From positions 1 to 47,597 of the forward strand of contig CAZAGO010000002.1 in the NCBI GenBank assembly GCA_964485045.1: 47,597 nucleotides of DNA. The letters run 5' to 3'. Source of the DNA: CAZAGO01 sp964485045. Its GTDB lineage: Archaea > Nanobdellota > Nanobdellia > Pacearchaeales > GW2011-AR1. This document shows positions 24,453-33,388 of the stretch, piece after piece. Made by a program: the position numbers and the translations under genes. Below the pieces are notes generated by a model. The model searched no databases, was not told the origin of the DNA, and saw nothing but the letters and a program-made list of their open reading frames with translations. How positions within the stretch are numbered: the stretch's first letter is position 1; every line of letters begins with the position of its first letter.

Positions 24453-24735
24453 GTTCCTCTGAACTTTTATGAAATAAAATTCACAACCAACTAATTGCTT
24501 ANNNNNNNNNNNNNNNNNNNNNNNNNNNNNNNNNNNNNNNNNNNNNNNNNNNNNNNNNNNNNNNNNNNNNNNNNNNNNNNNNNNNNNNNNNNNNNNNNNN
24601 NTGGTGGTTCCTCTGAACTTTTATGAAATAAAATTCACAACCAACTAATTGCTTATGGTGGTTCCTCTGAACTTTTATGAAATAAAATTCACAACCAACT
24701 AATTGCTTATAATGGTTCCTCTGAAATTTTTTCCC
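24453..24735. repeat. 54-bp minisatellite at the pyrH 3' end
   Basis: Units of 54 bases start GGTTCCTCTGAACTTTTATG. One partial copy lies before the gap (24453-24501), two full copies after it (24606-24659, 24660-24713), and a partial, diverged copy (24714-24735) lies inside the pyrH coding end. On the minus strand each unit repeats the codons for RGT and the bases near the pyrH stop, so the array looks like serial duplication of the gene's 3' end. Confidence 0.9.
24502..24601. other. Assembly gap (100 N)
   Basis: Nominal 100-N gap inside the 54-bp minisatellite. Confidence 0.95.
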
Positions 24736-25388
24736 TTTAATAAAAATTCCAAATTGGTTAGGTTTTTTCCAAGAATATATGTCGTTATTTTATGTTTCAT
24801 TATCGTTTTTGCTGCAGTTTGGTCTAGTACAAAATGTTGTCCTGGAGAAAATTTTTTTCTTGTGGCCATTGTGTGAAAATCTTTCCAGTTTATTCTTGGA
24901 ATAAATTTAGCATCTTTATGTTCAAGAGGATTTTTATTATATAATCCTTCTATATTGGTGAGATTTATGAACTCTGTTTTGAAATGCATAGCAATCGCAG
25001 CAGAAGTAGAGTCAGAAGTTTGATTTGGTTTATATTCAAGAGCTCCGCAAAAAAGTACATCTTCTTCTCTTAGATATTTTTCTAAAGTTTCTAAAGTGTG
25101 GGGGATTCCCATTTTAGGATTTTTCTTAAAAAAATAATTCATAAATCTTGCATTCATTCTTGTAGCAGATATTCCAGCAAAACTTTGAAGAAGAGTTTTT
25201 GCATTTTCTTTTTTCAGTATTCCGATATACTTTCTTGCAATACTTCCCCCTCCACAAACAATTATAAATTTATATTTTTTTGTATTTTTTAAAATAATTT
25301 TTTTGAATTTTTTAAGAAACAAATAATCTATTTCATTAGGAATTATAAGACTTCCTCCTAGACTTATTACAATAACTTTTTTTTCCAT
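24699..25388 (-). CDS. pyrH: UMP kinase-like amino acid kinase
   Basis: 229 aa, amino acid kinase superfamily. VISLGGSLI opens the fold, VCGGGSIARKYIG binds phosphate, FAGISATRMNARFM matches archaeal UMP kinases, TSDSTSAAIAMHF and LTNIEGLYNKNP are the nucleoside and ATP regions, and PGQHFVLDQTAAK closes the site. It would phosphorylate UMP to UDP. A close paralogue with another substrate is possible but less likely. The C-terminal residues RGTIISN and the stop are encoded inside the start of the minisatellite array. Confidence 0.85.
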   Translation of the reverse strand: MEKKVIVISLGGSLIIPNEIDYLFLKKFKKIILKNTKKYKFIIVCGGGSIARKYIGILKKENAKTLLQSFAGISATRMNARFMNYFFKKNPKMGIPHTLETLEKYLREEDVLFCGALEYKPNQTSDSTSAAIAMHFKTEFINLTNIEGLYNKNPLEHKDAKFIPRINWKDFHTMATRKKFSPGQHFVLDQTAAKTIMKHKITTYILGKNLTNLEFLLKGKNFRGTIISN

Positions 25389-25494
25389 ATTCTTTTTTAG
25401 ACATATTCTTTTAAAAATTGTTTCTTTTTTAAAAATAATAAGATTACTCTTTTCTAATTATTTTGTTACTTAATAGGGGTTACTAATAGAAAGA

Positions 25495-25504
25495 TTTATA
25501 AATT
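25495..25504 (+). promoter_or_regulatory. TATA box of the GNAT gene
   Basis: TTTATAAATT about 23 bases before the ATG at 25523. Confidence 0.55.
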
Positions 25505-25522
25505 TCTTTATTTAGAGATTTT

Positions 25523-25903
25523 ATGGATAAAATTGAAAAAATACCTAGTGGTTGGAAGGTTTTGAATGAAGAAAATACTTTTAAATTATTAGATGATAGA
25601 GGGAATCCTAAATCTTCTATCGTTTATAATATGGATAAGGATAAATTTGGAAATAATTTTTTAGAAATAATTTCTGTAGCCTCTGGAAAAGAACAAGGAA
25701 GAGGATATTATTCGGTTCTTTATGATGGATTAGAGTCTTTTGCAAAGTCTCAAAAGATTTCTTATCTTTCTGGATTTATTCATCCCGAAAATTTTCGTTC
25801 AAGAGAAGTTCATAAACATCTTGGATTTTTGGAAAAAGAACAAGTAAGTTATCTAAATGGAAGAGAGAGGAGAATTCGTTTTGAAAAGTTTTTATCTATT
25901 TAA
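25523..25903 (+). CDS. GNAT-fold acetyltransferase-like protein, 126 aa
   Basis: The acetyl-CoA pyrophosphate loop is recognisable as EQGRGYYSVLYDGLESFA (about 70-87), followed by a strand (SYLSGFIHPEN) and the C-terminal HKHLGFLEKE typical of GNAT motif B. The N-terminal strands (KLLDDRGNPKSSIVY) also fit. Substrate unknown. Its last eight bases overlap the convergent DUF357 gene. Confidence 0.7.
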   Translation: MDKIEKIPSGWKVLNEENTFKLLDDRGNPKSSIVYNMDKDKFGNNFLEIISVASGKEQGRGYYSVLYDGLESFAKSQKISYLSGFIHPENFRSREVHKHLGFLEKEQVSYLNGRERRIRFEKFLSI

Positions 25904-26177
25904 TCGTAAATAATTCACTATCTTTTACATCAAATATTTCTAATCTTGCTCCTGAATCTATCCATCCATGAGCATAATTTATTGCTGCAAAAGAGTTTAC
26001 AAAATCTTCCTTTTTTTTGAAGTATTTTGCATCACTAAGATAGTTTGAAACCATTTCTATTATTTCTTTTGCTTCTTTTTCTTTCCCTTTTATAACTGAT
26101 TTTTTTACAATGCTCAGTGCTTTTTCAGTTTTTAAAAAATAATCATTCAATTTTTCTTTTGTAATTGTATTTTCCAT
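25896..26177 (-). CDS. DUF357 family protein
   Basis: A 93-aa all-helical protein matching the archaeal DUF357 pattern, especially AINYAHGWIDSGARLEIFDV at the C-terminus. The family is widespread in archaea, of unknown function, and often paired with information-processing genes. No motif suggests an enzyme. Confidence 0.75.
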   Translation of the reverse strand: MENTITKEKLNDYFLKTEKALSIVKKSVIKGKEKEAKEIIEMVSNYLSDAKYFKKKEDFVNSFAAINYAHGWIDSGARLEIFDVKDSELFTIK

Positions 26178-26277
26178 TTTGTTTTTAAATTTCTTTTACT
26201 TTAAAATCTTTGTAAATGTAAACAACAAACTTTAAATATTATATTTAGTTCTTTTTTTTGTAAGGAAAAAGGGAAAA

Positions 26278-27072
26278 ATGAATAAATTATTAGCATTAAT
26301 GGTCTCCGTTCTGGCAGTTTTTTTAATTACCGGAATATTTGCATTTGTTTCTGGAGCAGATGATTTAGAGTTAGCAGAGTCTGAAGAGTTTTCTAAGCAA
26401 ATTTCCGAAATAATTAATTCTTCTGATTCAAACCTTTCTTCGAGTGTCTCTACTTATGTTAAAGAATTTGTTTCTAAAAAAGGAATAGATCCAAAAAAAG
26501 TTTCAAAAGTTTCTAAGGTTTCATTTGATGAGTTGCCAAAAGAAGTAAATATAGAAAACGTTAATGATAATAATCTTGCAATTTATGAGGTTAACTATAA
26601 TGAGACATCTGACGAAGAAAGAAAAATGTTCGTTATAACTTATTCAGTAGACAAATTAAGATCACAAGGAGATCTAATCGTTTCTTCAGATAAAAGAATG
26701 TTCTTGAATTTCGGATTGAATAGCGAGGTAGAAGCCTCTCAATTTTTAAATACTGCTTCAGGAGTTGAAGCAAGTTTGGAGAAAGGGTATATTATGATGA
26801 GAGAAGGAAGTATAACAGGAATTTCAACTGTACTTGAAGTTACTCAAAGTTTGGAAAATGGAAGAGTGGAAATAATTGTGTATAAGAATGGAGAGCCTAT
26901 AGGATTTGGAAATACTGTGCTTTCTAATGAATTAGGAATAAAGAAAGATTACGATGTTCAATCAAATGGAGTTGTTGGTTTTGAGCAAGGCGATATAATT
27001 TCAGCTTATGTTAAAGTTGATGGTTCAGTAAAGGATGTCATAACTTTAGTTGAAATAACTACATTAAATTAA
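26278..27072 (+). CDS. Secreted hypothetical protein, 264 aa
   Basis: N-terminal signal peptide (MNKLLALMVSVLAVFLITGI, then FAFVSGA with likely cleavage after about residue 26). The mature part is soluble, acidic, with helical (30-75) and beta-rich (95-264) regions and no cysteines. No family recognised. A TATA-like stretch (ACTTTAAATATTAT near 26230-26243) and a GGAAAAAGGG leader precede the start. Downstream is the repeat region and a one-TM protein. Confidence 0.65.
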   Translation: MNKLLALMVSVLAVFLITGIFAFVSGADDLELAESEEFSKQISEIINSSDSNLSSSVSTYVKEFVSKKGIDPKKVSKVSKVSFDELPKEVNIENVNDNNLAIYEVNYNETSDEERKMFVITYSVDKLRSQGDLIVSSDKRMFLNFGLNSEVEASQFLNTASGVEASLEKGYIMMREGSITGISTVLEVTQSLENGRVEIIVYKNGEPIGFGNTVLSNELGIKKDYDVQSNGVVGFEQGDIISAYVKVDGSVKDVITLVEITTLN

Positions 27073-27089
27073 AATGGAAAAAAATCTGA

Positions 27090-27189
27090 NNNNNNNNNNN
27101 NNNNNNNNNNNNNNNNNNNNNNNNNNNNNNNNNNNNNNNNNNNNNNNNNNNNNNNNNNNNNNNNNNNNNNNNNNNNNNNNNNNNNNNNN
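27090..27189. other. Assembly gap (100 N)
   Basis: Nominal 100-N gap directly before the 53-bp repeat. Confidence 0.95.
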
Positions 27190-27297
27190 AAATAAATCAA
27201 AATGAAGTCAACATCTTTTTCAAGTTCAAATGAAAAATCTGAAAATAAATCAAAATGAAGTCAACATCTTTTTCAAGTTCAAATGAAAAATCTGAAA
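27190..27297 (+). repeat. 53-bp tandem repeat carrying coupled mini-ORFs
   Basis: Two copies (from 27190 and 27243) identical over 55 bases, period 53. Each copy contains an ATG (27202, 27255) and a frame of 18 codons (MKSTSFSSSNEKSENKSK) that ends in TGA overlapping the next copy's ATG (ATGA, 27255-27258). The last copy's frame reads through to 27326, past the start of the next gene. The array is cut by the gap, so there may be more copies. Confidence 0.85.
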
Positions 27298-27302
27298 GGA
27301 GG
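27295..27302 (+). promoter_or_regulatory. Strong ribosome-binding site
   Basis: AAAGGAGG seven bases before the ATG at 27310. It decides this start over the in-frame ATG at 27283, which lies inside the repeat and has no such site. Confidence 0.75.
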
Positions 27303-27309
27303 AAGAACA

Positions 27310-27612
27310 ATGAGAGACGAAAGTGATAGGACGAAGTGGATTATTACTGCACTTGTAGTTTTAGTGGTAATCCTTTTAGGAGTTGTTTCTTATGCTTTGT
27401 TTATTAAGCCTGCTTACCAGGAATATCTTTTTGAAAAACAACAAGAAGCATACAATTTAGGATTAACTGACGCTCAGACTGCAATTTTATCAGGTATACA
27501 ACAGAGCCTTAGCACAATGGGATATGTCCAAATAACTTTAGGAGAAGATCAAGAAATATTTTTGATGCCTTTCGATCCTAACAGTTTAAATCAACAAGCT
27601 CCTGCCCAATAG
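27310..27612 (+). CDS. Small one-TM protein, 100 aa
   Basis: Short charged N-terminus (MRDESDRTKW), one TM helix (about 11-32), then an external helix-rich domain (KPAYQEYLFEKQQEAYNLGL) and a Gln/Pro-rich end. Not recognised. Start chosen by the GGAGG site; a start at 27283 would add nine residues from the repeat. Confidence 0.68.
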   Translation: MRDESDRTKWIITALVVLVVILLGVVSYALFIKPAYQEYLFEKQQEAYNLGLTDAQTAILSGIQQSLSTMGYVQITLGEDQEIFLMPFDPNSLNQQAPAQ

Positions 27613-27727
27613 AAATTTATTGGAATAATTAGTTTTTTGTTTTTTTGTTTTTTATTTTTGTTGGAAAGTTTTATATATACTTTCTTCTTTTCTTTTCAAA
27701 AGAGTTAGTTTTAGTTACTTACATTAA

Positions 27728-29356
27728 ATGGCTTATAAAAAGTACATAAAAAAAGACGGGAAGATTTATGGGCCTTATCTTTATCATAGTAGAAGAGTAG
27801 ATGATAAAGTTATATCTGAGTATTATGGGCATGAAAAAAAAAGGAATTATAAAAATATTTTTCTTTCAATTGCTTTTATATTAGGAATACTTTTTGTTAT
27901 TTATGGCTTCTCTTATATTCAACCTTATTTTTCCGGAAAGGCAATTTTTAACATTGATGCAGATTATGAGGAGGGAAAACCTTTAGAAGGAGTTTTAAAA
28001 ATCTCTTTAAGACAAGGAGAAATGCTTCCTTCTTCATCTAAAGTAGTTTTTGATAATAATGGTTTTTTTCAAGAGTATTCTTTGAAAGAACTAGTTTCTG
28101 AAGAAAATGTTGAAGGAGATTTTTATGTTCAAGGGAAAGAAATTATAGGTATGGGGGAGGGTTATGGGCTTGCTGGTGAAAAAGAAGTGTATCCTCTTGT
28201 TTATTTTGAACTGGATTTTTTTTCTTCTAACGGTTCTAATAATTCTGAAGAAGATTTTTCATTTGAAGAACCAAGAACGGAAGAGGAGTTAACAGAAGAA
28301 AATTCAACAGAAGAGATAATTATAGATAACTCAACAGAAGAATCACCTATTGAAGAAGTAATAATAGAAGAAAATTCAACAGAAGAGATAACTGATTCTT
28401 CTTCAGAAAAAGAAGAAAAGAAAGAAAAGGAAGAAAAAGATAAAACTTCTTCGGATTCTTCAAATGAATCTGATGAGCTTTCAGAAGTTTCCTTTACTGG
28501 AAGTGTTATCTCTTCTTTTTTTAGGGGAATTTCAAATCTATTTTTAGGAATTACTGGTACTGGAAGGGTTGCTATAAGCTTTGAAAAAAGCATGGAGGGA
28601 AATGCTTCTTATGAGGTTCCATTTATACATTCTCTTAATGATCTGGAAAGTGTAGAACTTAAGAAAAATTCAGTGTATATTATAAATTCTGAAGGTGAAA
28701 AACAAAGAATGGAGGATTCTCTTATTTCTTTAAATACAGTCAATGGCAGGGTTATTGTTAGTACAGATTATTCTGAAAAAATTAGTGGTTTTGGAGAAGA
28801 GTATTTAGGGGAGGAAGAAAAAACTTTGTCAATAGATTTGTCTCCTTTGAATATGAGTTTTGAAAAGGGTAATTTATCTATTTATCTTGTTTATGAAGAA
28901 GAAGAGGTTATTTCATTAGCAACACTTTTAGAGGAAGGAAAGATTGTAACAAATGAGACTCTTCAAGAAATTCCTGCTTTAAATGTTACTAATCAGACCT
29001 TTTTACAAACGTTAAAATTTGTATCTTCTGGAGAATTAAGCGAAGAAGAAAAAGTAATTCTTTTAAATCATTTTGGAAATCTTTCCGTGTCTACTACTAA
29101 ATCCGAAATATTTAATGGGAGATTGATAAGAAATTATCAGTTGGGAGATTACGAAATAAAACATTCTTATGATTATAATGGAGAGATAGATTCTTTATTA
29201 GAAGAACAAATGCAAGAGGATTTAATGAAGTGGTTAAGAGATATAATAAATAATATTTCTAAAAATGAATCTTCTTCAACAGAATTGAGTGGGCTTTTAG
29301 GAAATTTTAGTTTAATTAATGAAGTGGAAAATTTCTCTGAATCTATAGCAGAATGA
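27728..29356 (+). CDS. Large acidic one-TM surface protein
   Basis: 542 aa. The cytoplasmic head (MAYKKYIKKDGKIYGPYLYH) is of a kind that begins many small-archaeon surface proteins. One TM helix follows at about 44-62. The external part has a beta domain (70-165), a long Glu/Ser/Thr-rich linker with ENSTEE repeats (175-255), a second hydrophobic patch (SFFRGISNLFLGITGTG, 258-275) and a C-terminal beta and helical domain. It holds many N-glycosylation sequons (NST, NSS, NVT, NQT, NLS, NIS, NFS). Function not known; the sequons and acidic linker suit an external, glycosylated protein. Confidence 0.7.
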   Translation: MAYKKYIKKDGKIYGPYLYHSRRVDDKVISEYYGHEKKRNYKNIFLSIAFILGILFVIYGFSYIQPYFSGKAIFNIDADYEEGKPLEGVLKISLRQGEMLPSSSKVVFDNNGFFQEYSLKELVSEENVEGDFYVQGKEIIGMGEGYGLAGEKEVYPLVYFELDFFSSNGSNNSEEDFSFEEPRTEEELTEENSTEEIIIDNSTEESPIEEVIIEENSTEEITDSSSEKEEKKEKEEKDKTSSDSSNESDELSEVSFTGSVISSFFRGISNLFLGITGTGRVAISFEKSMEGNASYEVPFIHSLNDLESVELKKNSVYIINSEGEKQRMEDSLISLNTVNGRVIVSTDYSEKISGFGEEYLGEEEKTLSIDLSPLNMSFEKGNLSIYLVYEEEEVISLATLLEEGKIVTNETLQEIPALNVTNQTFLQTLKFVSSGELSEEEKVILLNHFGNLSVSTTKSEIFNGRLIRNYQLGDYEIKHSYDYNGEIDSLLEEQMQEDLMKWLRDIINNISKNESSSTELSGLLGNFSLINEVENFSESIAE

Positions 29357-29370
29357 TTTTTTTATAATTT

Positions 29371-30096
29371 TTATCTATTCATTATAAATTTTGGTCTATT
29401 CTGAGAAATCATTTTTCTTATTATAAATTTAGAACCTATTGATTCAGAATATATTGCGGAGACTATGAATTTTCCATAAGCTACCTTAAATAATCCTTCT
29501 TGAAGTGGGATTTTTGTTTCTTTTGAAAACTTTTTTATTATCTCTTCTATTTCTTCTTTAGTCAAAGAAATGTTTGTTTCTTTGGCCCCGTGGATTCCAC
29601 TAATAATAATGTTTTGTTCTGGTCCGTTACATTCTATAGTTCTTATTACTGGGTCTTGAATGAAATTGTTTATTTTTCCTAAATCTATTTCTCCAGGCAT
29701 AGGGACTGGGTTAAGGTTTTGTATTTTTCCTGAAAACAAATGTTCTTGAATAAAAGATTTACTTCTGGAAGGAGCGTTTCTCTTTACTATCCCTTTTTGA
29801 GAAAGAACCATAAAAGGGCTTCCTTCTCTTTCAGGCCCTTTTTTTATAGAAGAGAAATATTCTTCTTTTTCCTTTATTTTTTCTTTTACATATCTTTTTA
29901 TTTCTTTCTTATCTTTTATTACTTGATTCTTTTTTTCTTTAAGTTCTTCGTTGATTAGGTTTATTTCTTTTTCTTCTTGTTGTTTAACCATATAAACTAA
30001 TTTCTGCATCTCAATATCTATAGAATTTCTAATTAATTGTTTAGTAAATTCTAATAAAAAGAATTCTTTAAATTCTTCAGAAGTTTTGTAAAACAT
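29371..30096 (-). CDS. Hypothetical coiled-coil protein, 241 aa
   Basis: The N-terminal half (about 35-88) is a charged coiled coil; the C-terminal half (about 140-232) is a compact alpha/beta domain with RTIECNGPEQNIIISG and LTKEEIEEIIKKFS and a final strand pair SKFIIRKM. The last part faintly resembles N-terminal regions of secretion ATPases, but I cannot place it. It starts four bases after the stop of the 30101-30751 gene, so the two are one operon and probably work together. Confidence 0.6.
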   Translation of the reverse strand: MFYKTSEEFKEFFLLEFTKQLIRNSIDIEMQKLVYMVKQQEEKEINLINEELKEKKNQVIKDKKEIKRYVKEKIKEKEEYFSSIKKGPEREGSPFMVLSQKGIVKRNAPSRSKSFIQEHLFSGKIQNLNPVPMPGEIDLGKINNFIQDPVIRTIECNGPEQNIIISGIHGAKETNISLTKEEIEEIIKKFSKETKIPLQEGLFKVAYGKFIVSAIYSESIGSKFIIRKMISQNRPKFIMNR

Positions 30097-30100
30097 TTCT

Positions 30101-30751
30101 TTACTCCGGAAGAGATTTGAATTTAGGAGGTAATTGTGGGGGTTCTGATGAAGTTGTCTCTTCTTCTGCAGAGGAAATTGATCTTTGATATTTTTCTAGT
30201 GGTTGATAATTTCCTGAAGGAATAGGGGGATTTCTTGTAGGAATTAAATTTAGAGGTTTTCTTTGGATTGGAGTTGGGACCGGATTTTGAATAGGCCTCA
30301 TACTTGGAATTTGGTTTTGAATAGGTCTTGTTCTTATTACTTCTTTTTCTTCTTCTTCTTTTGTTTCTTGGATATTTTTTGAAGGAGAAATTTCATCATG
30401 AAGAAGTATAAGTCCTTTAGCAATTGTTTTATTTTGTTCTAATAACATATCAAATTTTTCAACCATTTTTTTTACATCTTTATTCTCTTTTTCAGTATTA
30501 AATTCTTTTTCAGCAAGAGCCTTAGCAGAAATTTCGAAGAGGTTAAGCATTTTTGATATTTGTGTTCCAAGAGAATCGAATTTTTCTGAAAGATGAGTCA
30601 TAACTCTTTGAAGAGCTACAAAATTTTCTATTAAAATTTTTTCAGTTCTAGCATCTTCTTCAGTTAAAGAATGTATACGCATTGGAACTCTAATGGTGCG
30701 AGGAGACTTTCTTTTCTTTTTTTTAGAACCAGTTCTCTTCTTTTCTGTCAT
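30101..30751 (-). CDS. Hypothetical protein with helical core and proline-rich tail
   Basis: 216 aa. A very basic start (KKKKRKSPRTIRVPMRIH) is followed by a long helical segment (about 30-120, likely coiled coil) and a proline- and glutamine-rich, disordered tail with repeated RPIQNP/RPIQNQ motifs. No signal peptide. It looks like a scaffold or adaptor; the partner is probably the coupled downstream gene. Confidence 0.6.
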   Translation of the reverse strand: MTEKKRTGSKKKKRKSPRTIRVPMRIHSLTEEDARTEKILIENFVALQRVMTHLSEKFDSLGTQISKMLNLFEISAKALAEKEFNTEKENKDVKKMVEKFDMLLEQNKTIAKGLILLHDEISPSKNIQETKEEEEKEVIRTRPIQNQIPSMRPIQNPVPTPIQRKPLNLIPTRNPPIPSGNYQPLEKYQRSISSAEEETTSSEPPQLPPKFKSLPE

Positions 30752-30807
30752 TCTTTTCTAAGGGTATTTTTATTTATAAAGCTTTTTAGAATTTGAATTT
30801 TTTCTTA

Positions 30808-33177
30808 TTAATCACTTTTAGGTTGATATTTTCTTGGTTCTTCATCTGTTCCTTGAACCATTCTTTTTTCTATTTCTTCTATATATTCTGCAATTTCTTT
30901 TGCAGAATCTGCATTTACGCTTATGCTATCTATTCCATTTTCAACTAAGAATTTTACCATATCTTTTTTACTTCCGGCTTGTCCACAAATGCTTGATTCT
31001 ACTCCTTCTCTTTTGCATACTCTTATAACGTATGCTATTTGATGAAGAATTGCAGGATGCATTTCATTATAAATATCCTGGACTTGCTCATTTCCTCTAT
31101 CTACTGCAAGCATATATTGAGTTAAATCATTTGTTCCAAAAGAAATAAATTTAATTCCTTCTTCGCATAATTCTTTTATTATTTGCACTGCAGCGGGAGT
31201 TTCAATCATAACTCCAAGTTTTGCTTTATGAAACTCTAAAGAATCTATTATTTTTTTAGTTTCTCTTACCTCTTTAGTAGAAATTACTTGCGGAAGCATA
31301 ATTCCTATTTTCTTTCCGTTTTCAGAAATTCTTTTTAGCGCTCTTATTTCTGCTGTTAGTATTTCTGGATATTTGAGTCCAAATCTTATTCCATGCATTC
31401 CCAACATAGGGTTTGCTTCTATTTCTTTAGACGCTCCTTCTAAATTTCTAAATTCATCACTTCTTATATCTGAAGTTCTTACCCACATTTCTTCAAAATG
31501 TTTAGATATTTCGTTAAGTCCTCTGTAAATTAATTCTTCATAATCTTCTATTTTATTTTTTTCTAAAAAATAATTTGGGTGTTTTCCTCCTTCAGATATT
31601 ATTCCTTCTATTCTTGTCAATCCCACTTGTTTTATTCCTGTTTTTGCAGATCTTTCTGCAAAAGTTGGCAAGTCAACCATCACCTTTATTTTTGTTTTAG
31701 TCTTTGATTCAATAGGGCTTATTTCTTGTTTAATTGTTTCAGAAGTTTTTCCTTCGTATACTTTTCCATTAAATCCATCGACTGTAACTATCTCTCCTTC
31801 TTTTAATAATTCTGTTGCTTTTTGTGTTCCAACTACACATGGAATTCCCATTTCTCTTGAAACTATTGCTGCATGAGCTGTCAAACCTCCTTCATCCGTA
31901 ATTATTGCATTAGACTTTTGCATGGTAATAACCATATCTGGATTAGTCATTTTTGTAACTAAGATATCTCCTTTTTCTATTTTTGATAGATCTTTCAAAT
32001 CTTTGATTATTTTTACTAATCCGAATGCAATTCCTGGAGATGCTGCAAGTCCTTTTAGAATTTCTTTTCCTTCTATTTTTTTTTCTTCGCCTTTTATTAC
32101 TCTTCCTTCTATTGTCGTTATAGGTCTTGTTTGTACAATATATATCTCCCCTTTCTCTATAGCAAATTCTAAATCTTGGGGTTTTCCATAGTGCTTTTCT
32201 ATCTTTAGGGCTAAATCAGCAAGCATTTTTATTTCGTATTCTTTTAAAACTTGAGAAGAAGATTTTTCTGGGCTTAATTTTATTGTTGTTTCTTTACCGA
32301 TTGAATCACGAGTTATTGCTATCTTTTTTTCAGAAATATCTTTTTGTAATACTTTTAAATCTGGAGAAACAATATATTTATCTGGAGTGATGGTTCCAAG
32401 AACTATTCCTTCTCCTAATCCAAAGACTGCTTCTATTATTATGTTATCATTATCTTTGTAAGAAGGATCTTTTGAGAAGATAACTCCAGATTTGTCAGAA
32501 TTAATCATTCTTTGAACTACAACTGCAAGACTTACATCGCCAAATCCTTTTTTATTTCTATAATAAACTGCTCTTGCTGTAAAAAGAGATGCAAAACATT
32601 CTTTGATACTCTGGATTAAATTTTTTTCTCCTTTTATATCTAAAAAAGATTCTTGTTGTCCAGCAAAACTTGCTTCTGCTAAGTCTTCTGCTGTAGCAGA
32701 ACTTCTTACTGCTACAAAGCTAGAGTCTGTTTCGGATTTTATTGAGTTTCTTACTGCAACAGATGTTGGTTCTGAATTTTTTTTCAGTATTTCAGAAACA
32801 ATATCTGATTCCGAGTCTACATTATTTATATTAAGTGCATCGTATGCTTCAAGTATTTCTTCTTCTAAATCTTTAGGAATTTCTGCATTTAATATTGCTT
32901 CTCTTATTTTTTTTGCAGTTTCTTCTAATTGTTTAGTATCTTCGTGGTTTATGCTTTCTATAGATTTTTTTATAAAATCATTTAATCTGGATTTTTCTAT
33001 AAAGTAATCATATGCTTGAGCAGTAACGACAAACCCTGGAGGGACTGGAATTCCTAGATTGAATATTTCTGAAAGATTTGCTCCTTTTCCTCCAACTATT
33101 TTTCCAGAATTTTTATTTAATTCTGAAAACCATTTTACAAAATCCGAACTATTTTTTATCTCTTTTTTTATCACCAT
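30808..33177 (-). CDS. ppsA: Phosphoenolpyruvate synthase
   Basis: 789 aa, full length. The N-terminal ATP-binding domain has VGGKGANLSEIFNLGIPVPPGFV and SSATAEDLAEASFAGQQES. The central phospho-histidine domain has GGLTAHAAIVSREMGIPCVVGT (His435). The C-terminal barrel ends with the EPS signature SFGTNDLTQYMLAVDRGNE and the catalytic cysteine in SICGQAGS. It converts pyruvate, ATP and water to PEP, AMP and Pi, the gluconeogenic entry step, and in some archaea runs as a glycolytic step. Monocistronic. Confidence 0.97.
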   Translation of the reverse strand: MVIKKEIKNSSDFVKWFSELNKNSGKIVGGKGANLSEIFNLGIPVPPGFVVTAQAYDYFIEKSRLNDFIKKSIESINHEDTKQLEETAKKIREAILNAEIPKDLEEEILEAYDALNINNVDSESDIVSEILKKNSEPTSVAVRNSIKSETDSSFVAVRSSATAEDLAEASFAGQQESFLDIKGEKNLIQSIKECFASLFTARAVYYRNKKGFGDVSLAVVVQRMINSDKSGVIFSKDPSYKDNDNIIIEAVFGLGEGIVLGTITPDKYIVSPDLKVLQKDISEKKIAITRDSIGKETTIKLSPEKSSSQVLKEYEIKMLADLALKIEKHYGKPQDLEFAIEKGEIYIVQTRPITTIEGRVIKGEEKKIEGKEILKGLAASPGIAFGLVKIIKDLKDLSKIEKGDILVTKMTNPDMVITMQKSNAIITDEGGLTAHAAIVSREMGIPCVVGTQKATELLKEGEIVTVDGFNGKVYEGKTSETIKQEISPIESKTKTKIKVMVDLPTFAERSAKTGIKQVGLTRIEGIISEGGKHPNYFLEKNKIEDYEELIYRGLNEISKHFEEMWVRTSDIRSDEFRNLEGASKEIEANPMLGMHGIRFGLKYPEILTAEIRALKRISENGKKIGIMLPQVISTKEVRETKKIIDSLEFHKAKLGVMIETPAAVQIIKELCEEGIKFISFGTNDLTQYMLAVDRGNEQVQDIYNEMHPAILHQIAYVIRVCKREGVESSICGQAGSKKDMVKFLVENGIDSISVNADSAKEIAEYIEEIEKRMVQGTDEEPRKYQPKSD

Positions 33178-33267
33178 TTTTAAAGAAATGAAATACAGTT
33201 AATAAATATTTTGTACGAAACATTTTAGGTTAAGAAGTATAATTTTTGTTTTCTTATTTCTTGTATT

Positions 33268-33362
33268 TAAGTTCCTTTATAGTATAATATGTCCTTCGCT
33301 CAGAAGAACGTCTTTCTAATTTAGAATTGGAGTGTATTTTTTCTTTTAATTTTTCTCCTATT
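33268..33362 (-). pseudogene. Fragment of the pseudo-cyclase gene
   Basis: 95 bases about 92% identical to 40123-40217, inside the C-terminal domain of the membrane protein at 39998-42064. Translated on the minus strand it reads GEKLKEKIHSNSKLERRSSE and continues RRTYYTIKELK to a stop. No upstream remainder of the gene is present. It is a remnant of a paralogue or of a copied 3' end. Confidence 0.8.
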
Positions 33363-33388
33363 TTTAGAAGAAGGTTCCTCTTTAACCA

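Noticed and set aside
24453..24735. CRISPR array from the 54-bp units
   Set aside because: The units are directly contiguous with no spacers and include pyrH coding sequence, so it is a minisatellite.
28201..28593. Serine-rich antisense frame
   Set aside because: Mirror of the Glu/Ser/Thr-rich linker of the surface protein gene.
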